From an uncultured Pseudomonadota bacterium (lineage in GTDB: Bacteria > Pseudomonadota > Gammaproteobacteria > Burkholderiales > Methylophilaceae), in assembly GCA_903854305.1 (NCBI GenBank), contig CAINWC010000057.1, positions 1 to 7,934 on the forward strand: a stretch of 7,934 nt of DNA, in the 5' to 3' direction. Position 1 is the first letter of the stretch, and every line of letters starts with the position of its first letter. Shown piece by piece: positions 6,779 through 7,934 of the stretch. Position numbers and translations under genes: made by a program. The notes below the pieces were generated by a model. That model was not told where the DNA came from. It searched no databases and worked only from the letters and a program-made list of their open reading frames with translations.

Positions 6779-7934
6779 ATGAACTCATTTACATTACAGC
6801 TCAAATGCTTGCTCGCACTCAGCTTGTCGACCACGTTAATCTCATCAGCACTTGCCAGCAATCACTTACAAAAACTCATCCAAGATGACAAGCAATGGGT
6901 GCATCCGCGAAAAGATTACGCCAATACCGGCTTTAGCGGACTGAACCAAATTAAACCAAGCAATATTAATCAACTCAAACTGACTTGGACATTCTCTACC
7001 GGGGTTAATCGCGGGCATGAAGGTTCGCCGATCGTGCTAGGCAACACCATGTTTGTACACACGTCTTTTCCGAATAACATTTACGCGCTTGATTTAAATA
7101 ACAATCAGAAAATCATCTGGTCTTACTTTCCTAAGCAAGACCCGCAAACACAGGCTTTATTGTGTTGTGATACCGTTAACCGCGGTTTGGGTTATGGCGA
7201 TGGCAAGATCTTTTTACAGCAGAATGACGGCGTGTTGGTTGCCTTGGATGCTAAATCAGGCAAGCTAATATGGCAAACCAAAGTAAACGATATTAAAACA
7301 GGTGCCAGCAACACCAATGCGCCGCATGTGATTAAAGACAAAGTCATTACAGGATGCAGTGGCGGCGAGTACGGCGTGCGCTGTTTTATCGCCGCTTACA
7401 ACATTAACGATGGCTCACTCGCTTGGAAGGCTTATAGCACAGGGCCTGATAGCGAAACACTGATTGGCAAGGGCTTTAATGAAGCTAATCCGCACTACTC
7501 TGCTTTATCTACTTACCAAGATGTGAATGGTGGTAATAAAGAAGATGGCTCGTTTAAAGCGCTGACAAAAGACCAACTCAAATTTCCAGAGGCTGATTTA
7601 GGTGTTAGAACTTGGCTAAAACCACAAGCCAACCAAGAAGGTTGGCAACATGGCGGTGGGCCGGTTTGGGGTTATTTTTCTTATGATCCTAAACTGAATC
7701 TCATGTATTACGGCACAGGTAATCCATCGGTATGGAATGCCGATGTACGGCCTGGTGACAACAAATGGGCAATGACCATTTTTGCACGTAATCTTGATAC
7801 TGGCATGGCAAAATGGGGCTTCCAGATGACTCCGCATGACGAATGGGATTATGACGGTATCAACGAAATGACGTTGATCGATGTCCCCATGAAGGATAAG
7901 GATGGCAAAGACCACTCTAAGCTTCTGACCCACT
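6779..7934 (+). CDS. xoxF: XoxF-like PQQ-dependent, lanthanide-type methanol/alcohol dehydrogenase (3' end off window)
   Basis: This is the first 385 codons of a periplasmic quinoprotein dehydrogenase that oxidises methanol or other primary alcohols and passes electrons to a cytochrome c. Residues 1-26 are a Sec signal peptide (Lys9, hydrophobic core, ALA before Ser27). Tryptophan-containing propeller repeats follow. Adjacent cysteines C129-C130 in CCDTVNRG form the PQQ-site disulfide ring of the family. E197 (SGGEYGVR), N315 (GTGNP) and D357 (DEWDYDG) match the metal and catalytic residues. D359 in WDYD is the extra Asp of lanthanide enzymes, where calcium MxaF has Ala. Residues about 230-288 form a longer loop than in typical XoxF, and C193 and C202 flank E197. 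TAA at 6776-6778 lies directly before the ATG in frame, so the start is secure, but no Shine-Dalgarno is seen. The downstream part, and any cytochrome or xoxJ genes, are not in view. Another lanthanide alcohol dehydrogenase clade is possible. Confidence 0.85.
   Translation, partial: MNSFTLQLKCLLALSLSTTLISSALASNHLQKLIQDDKQWVHPRKDYANTGFSGLNQIKPSNINQLKLTWTFSTGVNRGHEGSPIVLGNTMFVHTSFPNNIYALDLNNNQKIIWSYFPKQDPQTQALLCCDTVNRGLGYGDGKIFLQQNDGVLVALDAKSGKLIWQTKVNDIKTGASNTNAPHVIKDKVITGCSGGEYGVRCFIAAYNINDGSLAWKAYSTGPDSETLIGKGFNEANPHYSALSTYQDVNGGNKEDGSFKALTKDQLKFPEADLGVRTWLKPQANQEGWQHGGGPVWGYFSYDPKLNLMYYGTGNPSVWNADVRPGDNKWAMTIFARNLDTGMAKWGFQMTPHDEWDYDGINEMTLIDVPMKDKDGKDHSKLLTH

Noticed and set aside
7616..7933. 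105-codon minus-strand ORF at the right edge
   Set aside because: It is antisense to the xoxF-like gene, whose catalytic N315 and D357/D359 are encoded there on the plus strand.

Overview
The window reads as chromosomal DNA from a mesophilic Gram-negative bacterium of moderate to low GC. The best fit is a methylotrophic betaproteobacterium of the Methylophilaceae (Methylotenera/Methylophilus) type. That placement is an inference. It rests on a proteobacterial-type glnE, a full-length acetyl-CoA synthetase, and a periplasmic PQQ dehydrogenase carrying the lanthanide-site Asp typical of XoxF. There are no tRNA or rRNA genes, CRISPR arrays, transposase genes or clear insertion-sequence ends.

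Layout. (1) Positions 1-1635, plus strand: an HNH-nuclease-family gene followed 27 bp later by a cytoplasmic Sel1-repeat (TPR-like) protein. This pair looks like accessory material beside core genes. (2) Positions 1636-1768: a convergent intergenic gap holding two hairpins inside a perfect 7-bp inverted repeat, resembling a REP/BIME-type element. (3) Positions 1769-4501, minus strand: glnE, the two-domain glutamine synthetase adenylyltransferase/deadenylylase. (4) Positions 4502-4623: the divergent glnE/acs promoter region, with a short dyad lying over the predicted core elements. (5) Positions 4624-6615, plus strand: acs, AMP-forming acetyl-CoA synthetase. (6) Positions 6616-6778: a probable intrinsic terminator that overlaps a 21-codon hydrophobic mini-ORF, then an 18-codon possible leader ORF whose stop abuts the next start. 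(7) Position 6779 to the right edge, plus strand: the first 385 codons of a XoxF-like PQQ-dependent alcohol (methanol) dehydrogenase with a Sec signal peptide. It is cut by the window end.

How the genes relate. glnE (nitrogen control), acs (acetate activation) and the xoxF-like gene (periplasmic alcohol oxidation) are ordinary metabolic genes, and nothing shows them to be one operon. glnE and acs are divergent, and a terminator probably separates acs from the dehydrogenase. The HNH/Sel1 pair is the only part that could belong to an accessory or defence-like locus. Its upstream context lies outside the window, so this is a possibility and not a demonstrated system. No stretch longer than 300 bases lacks a gene; the longest gap is the 163 bp between acs and the dehydrogenase.
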